Shown: piece after piece, positions 12,101 to 20,203 of the stretch
Numbering within the stretch: position 1 is the first letter of the stretch
Layout of the letters: the number at the start of each line of letters is the position of its first letter
From: Streptomyces sp. SA15
Lineage (GTDB): Bacteria > Actinomycetota > Actinomycetes > Streptomycetales > Streptomycetaceae
DNA: 64,000 bases
Direction of reading: 5' to 3'
Assembly (NCBI RefSeq): GCF_002291145.1
Contig: NZ_NTGE01000101.1
Span: 1 to 64,000, forward strand
Program-made: the position numbers and the translations under genes
Notes under the pieces: model-generated
Seen by the model: only the letters and a program-made list of their open reading frames with translations
Database searches by the model: none
Told to the model about the DNA's origin: nothing

Positions 12101-12699
12101 TGCCGCAGGGGCAGCCGAGTGTGATTCCGGACGATGGGCTGACGACTCGGCAGCGGAGGAATCGGCCTCTTGTCGTGGTGCACACGGGGGTCGGGAAGGG
12201 CAAGTCCACCGCCGCCTTCGGGCTCGCGCTGCGCGCCTGGAACCAGGGATGGCCGATCGGGGTGTTCCAGTTCGTCAAGTCGGCGAAGTGGAAGGTCGGC
12301 GAGGAGAACGCGCTGCGGGTGCTGGGGGCGTCCGGGCAGGGCGGCACCGTCGACTGGCACAAGATGGGCGAGGGCTGGTCGTGGGTGCAGCGCGACGATC
12401 AGATGGACAACGAGGAGAAGGCCCGCGAGGGCTGGGAGCAGGTCAAGCGGGATCTGGCCGCCGAGACGTATCAGCTGTACGTGCTGGACGAGTTCGCCTA
12501 TCCGATGCACTGGGGGTGGGTCGACACCGATGAGGTCGTCTCCGTGTTGCGGGATCGGCCCGGGACCCAGCATGTCGTGATCACCGGGCGGAACGCGCCC
12601 GAGAAGCTGGTCGACTTCGCGGATCTCGTGACCGACATGTCCAAGGTCAAGCATCCGATGGACGTCGGGCAGAAGGGGCAGAGGGGCATCGAGTGGTGA
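12100..12699 (+). CDS. cobO: Cob(I)yrinic acid a,c-diamide adenosyltransferase
   Basis: 199 residues of the CobO/BtuR family, which transfers the 5'-deoxyadenosyl group from ATP to the cobalt of the corrinoid. The P-loop HTGVGKGKSTAAFG lies near residue 28. QFVKSAKWKVGEENAL, YVLDEFAYPMHWGWVD and VITGRNAPEKLVDFADLVT are typical family blocks. The ATG shares one base with the TAA stop of the preceding gene. An unstructured N-terminus of about 22 residues precedes the first strand. Confidence 0.95.
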   Translation: MPQGQPSVIPDDGLTTRQRRNRPLVVVHTGVGKGKSTAAFGLALRAWNQGWPIGVFQFVKSAKWKVGEENALRVLGASGQGGTVDWHKMGEGWSWVQRDDQMDNEEKAREGWEQVKRDLAAETYQLYVLDEFAYPMHWGWVDTDEVVSVLRDRPGTQHVVITGRNAPEKLVDFADLVTDMSKVKHPMDVGQKGQRGIEW

Positions 12700-14252
12700 G
12701 CTCTTCCGTCCCTCGGCTGGTCATTGCCGCGCCCTCGTCGGGCAGCGGCAAGACCACCGTTGCCACGGGGTTGATGGCCGCGTTCGCCGCGCGGGGGCTT
12801 GCCGTGTCTCCGCACAAGGTGGGGCCGGACTACATCGATCCCGGGTATCACGCGCTCGCCACCGGGCGGGTGGGGCGGAATCTCGACGCGTATCTCTGTG
12901 GGCCGGAGTTGGTCGGGCCGTTGTTTCTGCATGGGGCGCGTGGGTGTGACATCGCCGTCGTCGAGGGGGTGATGGGGCTGTACGACGGGGCTGCGGGGGA
13001 GGGTGAACTGGCGTCCACGGCTCATGTGGCGAAGTTGCTGCGGGCGCCGGTGGTTCTTGTCGTGGACGCCTCGTCGCAGTCTCGGTCGGTGGCGGCGCTG
13101 GTGCATGGGTTCGCGTCCTGGGATCCGGAGGTGCGGGTCGGGGGCGTGATTCTGAACAAGGTCGCCTCGGTTCGGCATGAGGAGTTGCTGCGGGAGGCGT
13201 TGGGGGCGGCCGGGGTGCCTGTGCTGGGGGTGTTGCGGCGGGCGGCTCAGGTGGATACGCCTTCGCGGCATCTGGGGTTGGTGCCGGTTGCCGAGCGGCG
13301 GGGCGAGGCCGTGGAGGCGGTTGCCGCGATGGCGGAGCAGGTGCGGTCGGGGTGTGACCTGGAGGCGCTGGTCGCGCTGGCGCGGAGTGCCGGTGCGTTG
13401 TCGTGTGCGGCTTGGGATGCGGCTGAGGTCTTGGGTCCCGCGGCGGAGCCGCTGATGGATGCAGCGCCCCCTCCGCCCCTTCCCGTCCCGTCCCTGGGGG
13501 CTGCGCCCCCAGACCCCCGCTTTCGGCCCGAAGGGCCTCGTCCTCAAACGCCGGACGGGCTGAGAGAAGCGGACCGGCGCTCGAAAGTGCCGGACAGGCT
13601 GGATGATGCGGACCAGCGCCCGAAAGTGCCGGCCGGGCCGGGCCTGGAAGCTCCCGTCATTGCCGTTGCCGGCGGTCCCGCCTTCACCTTCTCCTACGCC
13701 GAGCACACCGAGCTGCTCACCGCCGCCGGGGCCGAGGTCGTCACCTTCGATCCCCTCCGGGACGAGCAACTGCCCGACGGGACCGACGGGTTGGTCATCG
13801 GTGGCGGGTTCCCCGAGGTGTACGCCTCCGAGCTGTCGGCCAACGAGCCTCTCCGCAAGGCCGTTGCCGCCCTCGCGGAGGACGGCGCTCCCGTCGCCGC
13901 CGAATGTGCCGGGCTGCTGTACCTGTGCCGTGAGCTCGACGGGCGGCCCATGTGCGGCGTGCTCGACGCCACGGCCCGTATGGGCGAGCGGCTCACCCTC
14001 GGGTACCGGGACGCCGTGGCCGTGAGTGACAGTGTGCTCGCGGTGGCCGGAACGCGGATGCGGGGGCACGAGTTTCATCGGTCGGTCGTCGAGCCCGGCT
14101 CGGGGGCCGCTCCCGCCTGGGGCGTGCGCGCACCGCGGCGGCGGGTCGAAGGTTTCGTACAGCGAGGTGTGCACGCGAGTTATCTGCACACGCACTGGGC
14201 CTCGGAGCCCGGTGTCGCCCGTCGGTTCGTGGAGAGGTGCCGGACGTCATGA
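12696..14252 (+). CDS. cobB: Cobyrinic acid a,c-diamide synthase with a repeat-encoded interdomain insert
   Basis: 518 residues. The N-terminal ATPase domain has P-loop APSSGSGKTTV near residue 10 and GPDYIDPGYH near 48. The C-terminal class I amidotransferase domain carries VIGGGFPEVYASEL near 369, the nucleophile in AECAGLLYL near 406 and HASYLHTHW near 494. The enzyme amidates the a and c carboxylates using ATP and glutamine. Between the domains, residues about 255-317 are a low-complexity Pro/Arg/Asp-rich stretch encoded by an intergenic-type repeat and a 39-nt tandem duplication. A GTG at 12693 is an alternative start; 12696 gives the GTGA overlap seen elsewhere in this operon. Both catalytic domains look intact. 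Confidence 0.93.
   Translation: MSSSVPRLVIAAPSSGSGKTTVATGLMAAFAARGLAVSPHKVGPDYIDPGYHALATGRVGRNLDAYLCGPELVGPLFLHGARGCDIAVVEGVMGLYDGAAGEGELASTAHVAKLLRAPVVLVVDASSQSRSVAALVHGFASWDPEVRVGGVILNKVASVRHEELLREALGAAGVPVLGVLRRAAQVDTPSRHLGLVPVAERRGEAVEAVAAMAEQVRSGCDLEALVALARSAGALSCAAWDAAEVLGPAAEPLMDAAPPPPLPVPSLGAAPPDPRFRPEGPRPQTPDGLREADRRSKVPDRLDDADQRPKVPAGPGLEAPVIAVAGGPAFTFSYAEHTELLTAAGAEVVTFDPLRDEQLPDGTDGLVIGGGFPEVYASELSANEPLRKAVAALAEDGAPVAAECAGLLYLCRELDGRPMCGVLDATARMGERLTLGYRDAVAVSDSVLAVAGTRMRGHEFHRSVVEPGSGAAPAWGVRAPRRRVEGFVQRGVHASYLHTHWASEPGVARRFVERCRTS
13494..13646 (+). repeat. REP-like Streptomyces repeat plus 39-nt tandem repeat inside cobB
   Basis: CTGGGGGC-TGC-GCCCCCAG (13494-13512) is a perfect hairpin. 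It is followed by a 30-base block at 13534-13563, containing CTCAAACGCCGGACGGGCTG, that recurs exactly in the intergenic region at 42457-42486. Next come two 39-nt units (13569-13607 and 13608-13646) sharing GCGGACC and CGAAAGTGCCGG. Because 39 is 13 codons, the frame is preserved. Confidence 0.85.
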
Positions 14253-14980
14253 GCAGCAGGCTGATCGGAGTCGGGGTCGGGCCCGGTGATCCCGAGCTGG
14301 TGACCGTCAAGGGCGTGAATGCTCTGCGGGCGGCCGACGTGGTCGTCGTACCCGTGATGGACACAGGCGAACGCGGCCGGGCCGAAGCGACCGTGTTGCA
14401 CTACGTGCCCGAGGAGAAGGTCGTCCGGGTCGTGTTCGCGCTCAACGAGCGCAGCGACCGGGCGCGGCGGGAGGCCGCGTGGGACGCGGCGGGTGAGCGG
14501 GTCGCCGGGCTGCTGAAGCAGTACGGCAGCGTCGCCTTCGCGACCATCGGCGATCCGAACGTGTACTCCACCTTCACCTACCTCGCGCAGACCATCGGCG
14601 AGGTGGTGCCCGGCGTCGTCGTGGAGACCGTGCCCGGGATCACCGCCATGCAGGACCTCGCGGCGCGGTCGGGGGCCGTGCTGACGGAGGGCACCGAGCC
14701 GCTGACCCTCGTTCCCGTCACTGCCGGGGCCGCCGTGCTCAAGGACGCCCTGAACGGGCCCGGGACCGTCGTCGCCTACAAGTTCGGGCGGCAGGCGCGG
14801 GAGGTGGCCGAGGCGTTGCGGGAGACCGGGCGGATCGACGATGCCGTATGGGGGTCGGCGCTCGGGTTGCCCGAGGAGTCCGTCCGGTCGGCCGCCGAGC
14901 TCGACGGTGCGCCTCTCCCCTACCTCTCGACGCTCATCGCGCCCGCGCGGCGGGACGGCGGGCGGGGCGGCAAGCTGTGA
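14249..14980 (+). CDS. cobI: Precorrin-2 C(20)-methyltransferase
   Basis: 243 residues of the SAM-dependent tetrapyrrole methyltransferase fold. GVGVGPGDPELVTVKG at the N-terminus and ATIGDPNVYSTFTYL near residue 100 identify the CobI/CbiL branch, and VETVPGITAMQDLA follows near 128. It methylates C-20 of precorrin-2 or its cobalt form. It is the last gene of the first coupled cob unit, overlapping cobB by ATGA. The inverted ZIP gene ends 23 bases after its stop, leaving no clear hairpin terminator between the two convergent genes. Confidence 0.93.
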   Translation: MSSRLIGVGVGPGDPELVTVKGVNALRAADVVVVPVMDTGERGRAEATVLHYVPEEKVVRVVFALNERSDRARREAAWDAAGERVAGLLKQYGSVAFATIGDPNVYSTFTYLAQTIGEVVPGVVVETVPGITAMQDLAARSGAVLTEGTEPLTLVPVTAGAAVLKDALNGPGTVVAYKFGRQAREVAEALRETGRIDDAVWGSALGLPEESVRSAAELDGAPLPYLSTLIAPARRDGGRGGKL

Positions 14981-15003
14981 CGACCCCCGGATCAACCCCC
15001 GGA

Positions 15004-15732
15004 TCATTCGGCCACGGCCACGACCAGCCAGATGAACGCCGCGCCCGCGATCGTGCACAGCACGGTCGAGCGGGCGGGGTGTTCATGGTGGGCTTCCGGG
15101 AGGATCTCGGCCGCCGCCAGATACAGCAGCGCGCCGCCGAAGAGACCGAGATAGCCGCCGAGCATCGGCTCCGGGATCGTGAAGAGGAGCGTGGACGCCG
15201 CGCCCGCCACGGGGGCCAGGGCATCCGCGAACAGCATGGCGAGCGCCCGGCGCCGGGCGTTCCCGTACAGGCTCGTGATCGTGTACGTGTTGAAGCCGTC
15301 CGCGAAGTCGTGGGCGACGACGGCCAGCGCGACCGCGGTGCCCATGCCGCCGCCCACCTGGAAGGCCGCGCCGATCGCCACGCCGTCCATGGCGCTGTGG
15401 CCGACCATCGCGGCGGCCGCCGTCAGGCCGACTTCGGGCGTACGGCCGTCGCTCTCTTCGGCGCCGTGGGCCGCCTGCCTCACGGCCAGCAGGCGCTCCA
15501 CCAGATGGGCCAGCAGGAAACCGGCCACGAACAGGAGCAGCGCCGCGGGTACGGCGAACACCTCGGTGTCCGCCGCCTCCAGCGCCTCCGGCAGCAGGTC
15601 CAGGCCGACCACGCCCAGCATCAGGCCGCCTGCCAGGCCCAGCACCAGATGGCGGCGGTCGGTCACGCGCAGTGCCGTCCAGCCGCCGGCCAGCGTCATC
15701 AGGAACGCGCCGAGCGCGACGAAGACCGCCAT
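15004..15732 (-). CDS. ZIP family divalent metal transporter
   Basis: 242 residues with about eight hydrophobic spans. The ZIP metal-binding motifs are AMVGHSAMDGVAIG near residue 118 (helix 4) and VVAHDFADGFNTY near 151 (helix 5). The middle loop is short (RQAAHGAEESDGR) rather than a long His tract. The ATG at 15732 is preceded by AAGGG on the minus strand; in-frame starts further upstream would run into the cobM promoter region. It sits inverted between the two cob units. Cobalt or zinc uptake serving corrinoid synthesis is inferred from this location; the transported ion is not evident from sequence. Confidence 0.85.
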   Translation of the reverse strand: MAVFVALGAFLMTLAGGWTALRVTDRRHLVLGLAGGLMLGVVGLDLLPEALEAADTEVFAVPAALLLFVAGFLLAHLVERLLAVRQAAHGAEESDGRTPEVGLTAAAAMVGHSAMDGVAIGAAFQVGGGMGTAVALAVVAHDFADGFNTYTITSLYGNARRRALAMLFADALAPVAGAASTLLFTIPEPMLGGYLGLFGGALLYLAAAEILPEAHHEHPARSTVLCTIAGAAFIWLVVAVAE

Positions 15733-15847
15733 GTGCCCTTGGTATCCGATCAAGCCGCCCCGTTCACGCACATCCGGCGGCGCCGCATGGCGCTGAGCAC
15801 ACAGCGCGGCTCTGTCCGTAGTACTTCGTAGGAGAGGACCGATTCCC

Positions 15848-16666
15848 ATGGCCGATGCCCCCACCGGCAAGGTGACCTTCGTCGGTGCCGGCCCCGGCGC
15901 CGCCGATCTGCTGACGTTCCGTGCCGCGCGTGCCATCGCGGAGGCCGACGTGGTGATCTGGGCGGCCAGCCTGGTCCAGGCGGAGGTCCTCCAGCACGCG
16001 CGCGAGGGCGCGCAGATCCTCGACTCGGCGACGATGTCGCTGGAGGACGTCGTCGCCGTGTACGAGCGGGCGCGTGAAGAAGGGCTGAAGGTGGCCCGGA
16101 TTCACTCCGGCGACCCCGCCCTCTGGGGCGGTACGCAGGAGCAGCTCGACCGGTGTGCCCGGATCGGCGTCGAGACCGAGGTCGTTCCCGGTGTCTCCGC
16201 CTTCTCCGCCGTCGCCGCGCTCGCCCAGCGTGAGCTGACGATCCCCGAGGTCGCGCAGTCCGTCGTGCTGACCCGGCTCGGCGGCGGCAAGACGCCGATG
16301 CCGCCCGGGGAGGAGGTGCGGGAGTTCGCCAAGCACGGCACCACCATGGCGATCTTCCTGTCCGCCGCCCGCAGCGGGCAGCTCGTGCGGGAGCTGCTGG
16401 AGGGCGGCTATCCGACGACCACGCCGGTCGTCGTCGCCTACCAGGCGACCTGGCCGGAGGAGCTGGTGGTGAAGTGCACGATCGGCACGCTGGAGGAGAC
16501 GGTCAAGGAGCACAAGCTCTGGAAGCACACGCTGTTCCTGGTCGGCCCGGCCCTCGACGCGCACGGCACCCGCTCGCACCTCTACCACCCCGGCCACTTC
16601 CACGGCTACCGCAAGGCCGACCCGGAGGCCCGGAAGGCGCTGCGCTCGCGGGGTGCGAGCACGTGA
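15848..16666 (+). CDS. cobM: Precorrin-4 C(11)-methyltransferase
   Basis: 272 residues. TFVGAGPGAADLLTFRAARAI, the SAM-fold signature of the CobM/CbiF branch, is at the N-terminus; ARIHSGDPALWGGTQEQLD near residue 80 and VPGVSAFSAVAAL near 115 are further hallmarks. The enzyme methylates C-11 of precorrin-4 (or cobalt-precorrin-4). It opens the second coupled cob unit, and TAGGAGAGGA lies ten bases before the ATG. No B12-riboswitch core is visible in the 115 bases upstream (15733-15847), which it shares with the divergent ZIP gene. The last 40 residues extend beyond the usual family core. Confidence 0.94.
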   Translation: MADAPTGKVTFVGAGPGAADLLTFRAARAIAEADVVIWAASLVQAEVLQHAREGAQILDSATMSLEDVVAVYERAREEGLKVARIHSGDPALWGGTQEQLDRCARIGVETEVVPGVSAFSAVAALAQRELTIPEVAQSVVLTRLGGGKTPMPPGEEVREFAKHGTTMAIFLSAARSGQLVRELLEGGYPTTTPVVVAYQATWPEELVVKCTIGTLEETVKEHKLWKHTLFLVGPALDAHGTRSHLYHPGHFHGYRKADPEARKALRSRGAST

Positions 16667-17907
16667 TCACCGTTGTCGGCGCGGGGACTGGGGCGCCGGT
16701 CGCGGCTGACGTGCTGGCCGGTGCCCGGCTGGTCGTGGGCGGTCGGCGGCATCTGTCCGCCGCGCCGGTTCCGGAGGGCGCCGAGCAGGTCGTCCTCGGT
16801 GCGTTGGCTCCGGCGCTGGACGTCATCGAGCGGCACCTGGACGAGCAGGGCCGTGTCGTCGTGCTGGCCTCGGGGGATCCCGGGTTCTTCGGGATCGTGC
16901 GGGTCCTGGCCGAGCGGTTCGGTGCCCAGCGGCTCGATGTCCGGGCGGGGGTGTCGTCCGTCGCCGCCGCCTTCGCGCGGCTCGGGGTGCCGTGGGACGA
17001 CGCCGTCGTCGTCAGCGCGCACGGGCGTGACCTGCGTACGGCGGTGCATGTGTGCCGGGCGCGGCCGAAGGTCGCCGTGCTGACGGGGCCGGGGGCGGGT
17101 CCGGCGGAGCTGGGGGCCGCGCTCAGGGGCGACTCGCGTGTTCTGGTCGTCGCCTCCGCGCTGGGCTCGGCGGACGAGCGTGTGGAGCGGGTGACTCCCG
17201 CCGAGGCCGCCGCCCGTGACTGGGGTCCGGCGGTGAGTGTGGTGCTGTGCCTGGACGAGGCGCGGGCGGTGGGCGGCGTGCGTTCGGTCGCCGGGCCGCC
17301 GCCCGGGCCTGCCCAATGGGCCCTGGACGAAGGCGAGTTCACCCACCGAGACTCGATGATCACCAAGTTCGAGGTGCGGGCGCTGGCGCTGGCCCGGCTC
17401 GGGCCGCGGCTGGGCGATCTGGTGTGGGACGTCGGCGCGGGCTCCGGGTCCGTGGCCGTGGAGTGCGCGCGGCTCGGCGCCGCCGTGACAGCGGTCGAGA
17501 AGAGCCTGGACGGGGTCGAGCGGATCGGCGCGAACGCCGCCGCGCACGGGGTCGACGTACGGGTGGTGCACGGGGCGGCGCCCGCGGTGCTGGCCGAGCT
17601 CGATGCTCCCGACGACCCCGACGCCGTGTTCGTCGGCGGTGGGGGGCGTGAACTGCCCGAGGTCGTCACGGTGTGCGCGCGGCGGGCCCGGCGGACCGTC
17701 GTCGTGGCGATGGCCGCGCTCGACCGGGTGCCGGCCGCGCGGGCGGCGCTCACCGGCGCCGGGTTCGACTGCGACGGGGTGCTGTTGCAGTCGTCCCGGC
17801 TCGCGCCGCTGCCGGGGGACGTGACCCGGCTCGCGGCGACCAACCCCGTTTTCCTGCTGTGGGGCGTCCGGTCTCCAGTACGTACCGAAGAAGGAGTTCC
17901 TCTGTGA
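16663..17907 (+). CDS. cobL: Bifunctional precorrin-6Y C(5,15)-methyltransferase/decarboxylase (CbiE-CbiT fusion)
   Basis: 414 residues in two domains. Residues 1 to about 205 are the CbiE-type methyltransferase, beginning ITVVGAGTGAP and containing LASGDPGFFGIVRVL near 68. The C-terminal half is a CbiT-type Rossmann methyltransferase with FTHRDSMITKFEVRALAL near 227 and DVGAGSGSVAVECARLG near 256. Together they methylate C-5 and C-15 and decarboxylate the C-12 acetate. The GTG start overlaps the cobM stop, and the stop overlaps the next GTG start. Confidence 0.93.
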   Translation: MITVVGAGTGAPVAADVLAGARLVVGGRRHLSAAPVPEGAEQVVLGALAPALDVIERHLDEQGRVVVLASGDPGFFGIVRVLAERFGAQRLDVRAGVSSVAAAFARLGVPWDDAVVVSAHGRDLRTAVHVCRARPKVAVLTGPGAGPAELGAALRGDSRVLVVASALGSADERVERVTPAEAAARDWGPAVSVVLCLDEARAVGGVRSVAGPPPGPAQWALDEGEFTHRDSMITKFEVRALALARLGPRLGDLVWDVGAGSGSVAVECARLGAAVTAVEKSLDGVERIGANAAAHGVDVRVVHGAAPAVLAELDAPDDPDAVFVGGGGRELPEVVTVCARRARRTVVVAMAALDRVPAARAALTGAGFDCDGVLLQSSRLAPLPGDVTRLAATNPVFLLWGVRSPVRTEEGVPL

Positions 17908-19616
17908 TCGGCCTCATTTCCGCCACCGCGGCGGGCGCGGCTGCGCGGGACCGGCTGGCCGCGGCGTGGCCCTCCCGGGCCCGGGTGTACGACGGGCCCG
18001 TCGGGGACGCCGTACGGCGGGCGTTCGCCGAGTGCGAGCAGCTCGTGTGTTTTCTGGCGACGGGGGCGGTCGTACGGCTGATCGCCCCGCTGTTGGGTGA
18101 CAAGGCGTCCGACCCGGGTGTGGTGTGTGTCGACGAGGGCGGGCGGTTCGCTGTCTCGCTGGTCGGTGGGCATGGTGGGGGTGCCAATGAACTGGCCCGT
18201 GAGGTGGGTGAGTTGCTGGGGACCGAGCCCGTGGTGACCACGGCTACGGATGCGGTGGGGGTGCCTGGACTGGATACGCTCGGGTTTCCGGTCGAGGGGG
18301 ATGTCGCCGGGGTTTCCCGGGCCGTGCTCGACGGTGAACCGGTGGCGCTGAAGGCGGACTTCGCCTGGCCCCTTCCGGCGCTCCGGGTCACCGAGGAAGG
18401 GGCGTACGTGATCCGGTTGACGGATCGTCTCGTCGAACCCGCCGAGCATGAGGTCGTTCTCCGCCCGCCGTCCCTCGTCGTGGGCGTCGGCGCCTCCAAG
18501 GGCGCCCCCGTCGGCGAAATCCTCGGGCTCATCGAGGACGCGCTGCGCGATGCGGGACTGTCCCCCCGCAGCATCGCCGAGCTCGCCACCGTCGACGCCA
18601 AAGCCGAGGAACCGGGGATCGTGCGGGCGGCCGACCGCCTGGGCGTTCCCCTCGTCACCTACTCCGCCGAGGAGTTGGCGGCCGTGGACGTGCCCAACCC
18701 CTCCGATGCCCCCCTCGCCGCCGTAGGCACCCCTTCCGTCGCCGAGGCCGCCGCCCTGGTGCGCGGTGGCGAACTCCTCGTACCCAAGCGGAAGTCGGAC
18801 CGGGAGGACGGCCGACCGGCCATGGCGACCTGTGCCGTCGTACGGCGGCCCGCGCGCGGTCGGCTCGCGGTGGTCGGGCTCGGTCCCGGCGCCAGGGACC
18901 TTCTGACGCCCCGCGCGAAGGCGGAACTGCGGCGTGCTTCCGTGCTGGTCGGGCTCGACCAGTACGTCGACCAGATCCGCGACCTGCTGCGGCCCGCCAC
19001 CCGGATCCTGGAGTCGGGGCTCGGCGCCGAGGAGGAGCGGGCGCGGACGGCCGTGGAGGAGGCCCGCAAGGGGCAGGCCGTCGCGCTGATCGGCAGCGGG
19101 GACGCCGGCGTGTACGCCATGGCCTCCCCCGCGCTCGCCGAGGCCTCCGACGACATCGACGTGATCGGCGTGCCCGGCGTGACGGCCGCTCTCGCCGCGG
19201 CCGCGATCCTCGGTGCGCCGCTGGGCCACGACCACGTGTCCATCAGCCTCTCCGATCTCCACACGCCCTGGGAGGTCATCGAGCGACGCGTGCGCGCGGC
19301 GGCCGAGGCGGACATCGTCGTGACCTTCTACAACCCGCGCAGCCGGGGCCGCGACTGGCAGTTGCCCAAGGCGCTGGCGATCCTCGCCGAGCACCGGGAG
19401 CCTGCGACGCCCGTCGGTGTCGTACGCAACGCGTCGCGGCCGGACGAGTCCGTCGTGCTGACGACGCTGGCCGCCCTCGACCCGGCGACGGTCGACATGA
19501 TGACGGTCGTGACCGTGGGCAACACCGCGACCCGGCGGATCGCGGGCCGCATGGTGACCCCGCGCGGCTACCGCTGGCAGGAGAGCCGGCCGGAGAAGCA
19601 GGAGGAGGCCCGGTGA
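17904..19616 (+). CDS. cobJ: CbiG-CobJ fusion: cobalt-precorrin-5A hydrolase plus precorrin-3B C(17)-methyltransferase
   Basis: 570 residues. The N-terminal part (to about 310) is CbiG-like, with LVCFLATGAVVRLIAPLLGDK near 43, SLVGGHGGGANELAR near 85 and VVGVGASKGAP near 193. The C-terminal part is a CobJ/CbiH SAM methyltransferase with AVVGLGPGARDLLTPRAK near 321 and ALIGSGDAGVYAMASPA near 394. CbiG opens the delta-lactone formed in the cobalt-early pathway, while CobJ performs ring contraction or C-17 methylation. A strong GAAGAAGGAG site precedes the GTG start, and both ends overlap neighbours. CbiG presence implies that cobalt-bearing intermediates are handled. Confidence 0.93.
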   Translation: MIGLISATAAGAAARDRLAAAWPSRARVYDGPVGDAVRRAFAECEQLVCFLATGAVVRLIAPLLGDKASDPGVVCVDEGGRFAVSLVGGHGGGANELAREVGELLGTEPVVTTATDAVGVPGLDTLGFPVEGDVAGVSRAVLDGEPVALKADFAWPLPALRVTEEGAYVIRLTDRLVEPAEHEVVLRPPSLVVGVGASKGAPVGEILGLIEDALRDAGLSPRSIAELATVDAKAEEPGIVRAADRLGVPLVTYSAEELAAVDVPNPSDAPLAAVGTPSVAEAAALVRGGELLVPKRKSDREDGRPAMATCAVVRRPARGRLAVVGLGPGARDLLTPRAKAELRRASVLVGLDQYVDQIRDLLRPATRILESGLGAEEERARTAVEEARKGQAVALIGSGDAGVYAMASPALAEASDDIDVIGVPGVTAALAAAAILGAPLGHDHVSISLSDLHTPWEVIERRVRAAAEADIVVTFYNPRSRGRDWQLPKALAILAEHREPATPVGVVRNASRPDESVVLTTLAALDPATVDMMTVVTVGNTATRRIAGRMVTPRGYRWQESRPEKQEEAR

Positions 19617-20203
19617 ACCGCGTGGTGCATCCCATCGAGCAGGAGTCCTTCCGGCGGCTGCGCGCCCGCCTGGACACCTCGCACTTCCCGCCGCTGACCC
19701 GGGCGGTGGTGGAACGGGTCATCCACTCCGCGGCCGATCTTGAGTACGCGAGCGATCTCGTCATGGACGAGGGCGAGTTGGCGAAGGCGCACGCCGCGCT
19801 GCACGCCGGGGCGCCGGTGGTCGTGGACGTGGAGATGGTGGCCGCGGGGATCACCCGGCGGGAGACCGTCTGTCGCCTCAAGGACGCCGAGTCCGCGCCC
19901 GGGCTGACCCGTTCGGCCCACGCCGTACGACTCGCCCACGAGCAGGTCGGGCCCGGCGCCCTCTGGGTGATCGGCTGTGCCCCCACCGCGCTGGAGGAGT
20001 TGCTGACCCTGGACGCCTCGCCCGCGCTCGTCATCGGGCTGCCCGTCGGTTTCGTCGGGGCGGCCGAGTCCAAGGCCGCGTTGCGCGAGAGCGGGCTGCC
20101 CGCCGTGAGCAACGTGTCCGAAAAGGGCGGGTCGGCGGTGGCCGCCGCCGCGCTCAACGCCCTGCTGTACCACCCCCTTTCGACGTTCGAGGAGAAATCG
20201 TGA
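19613..20203 (+). CDS. cobH: Precorrin-8X methylmutase
   Basis: 196 residues of the CobH/CbiC family, which moves the methyl group from C-11 to C-12 to give hydrogenobyrinic acid. The catalytic histidine is in VERVIHSAADLEYA near residue 37. Other family blocks are VVDVEMVAAGITRR near 70, WVIGCAPTALEEL near 118, and GLPVGFVGAAESK with the C-terminal SNVSEKGGSAVAAAALNALL. The GTG start overlaps the preceding stop, and the stop overlaps the cbiX start. Confidence 0.94.
   Translation: MNRVVHPIEQESFRRLRARLDTSHFPPLTRAVVERVIHSAADLEYASDLVMDEGELAKAHAALHAGAPVVVDVEMVAAGITRRETVCRLKDAESAPGLTRSAHAVRLAHEQVGPGALWVIGCAPTALEELLTLDASPALVIGLPVGFVGAAESKAALRESGLPAVSNVSEKGGSAVAAAALNALLYHPLSTFEEKS

Noticed and set aside
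15004..15732. ZIP gene as a cobalt transporter by annotation
   Set aside because: The family fold is clear, but nothing in the sequence shows cobalt specificity, so only metal transport is claimed.
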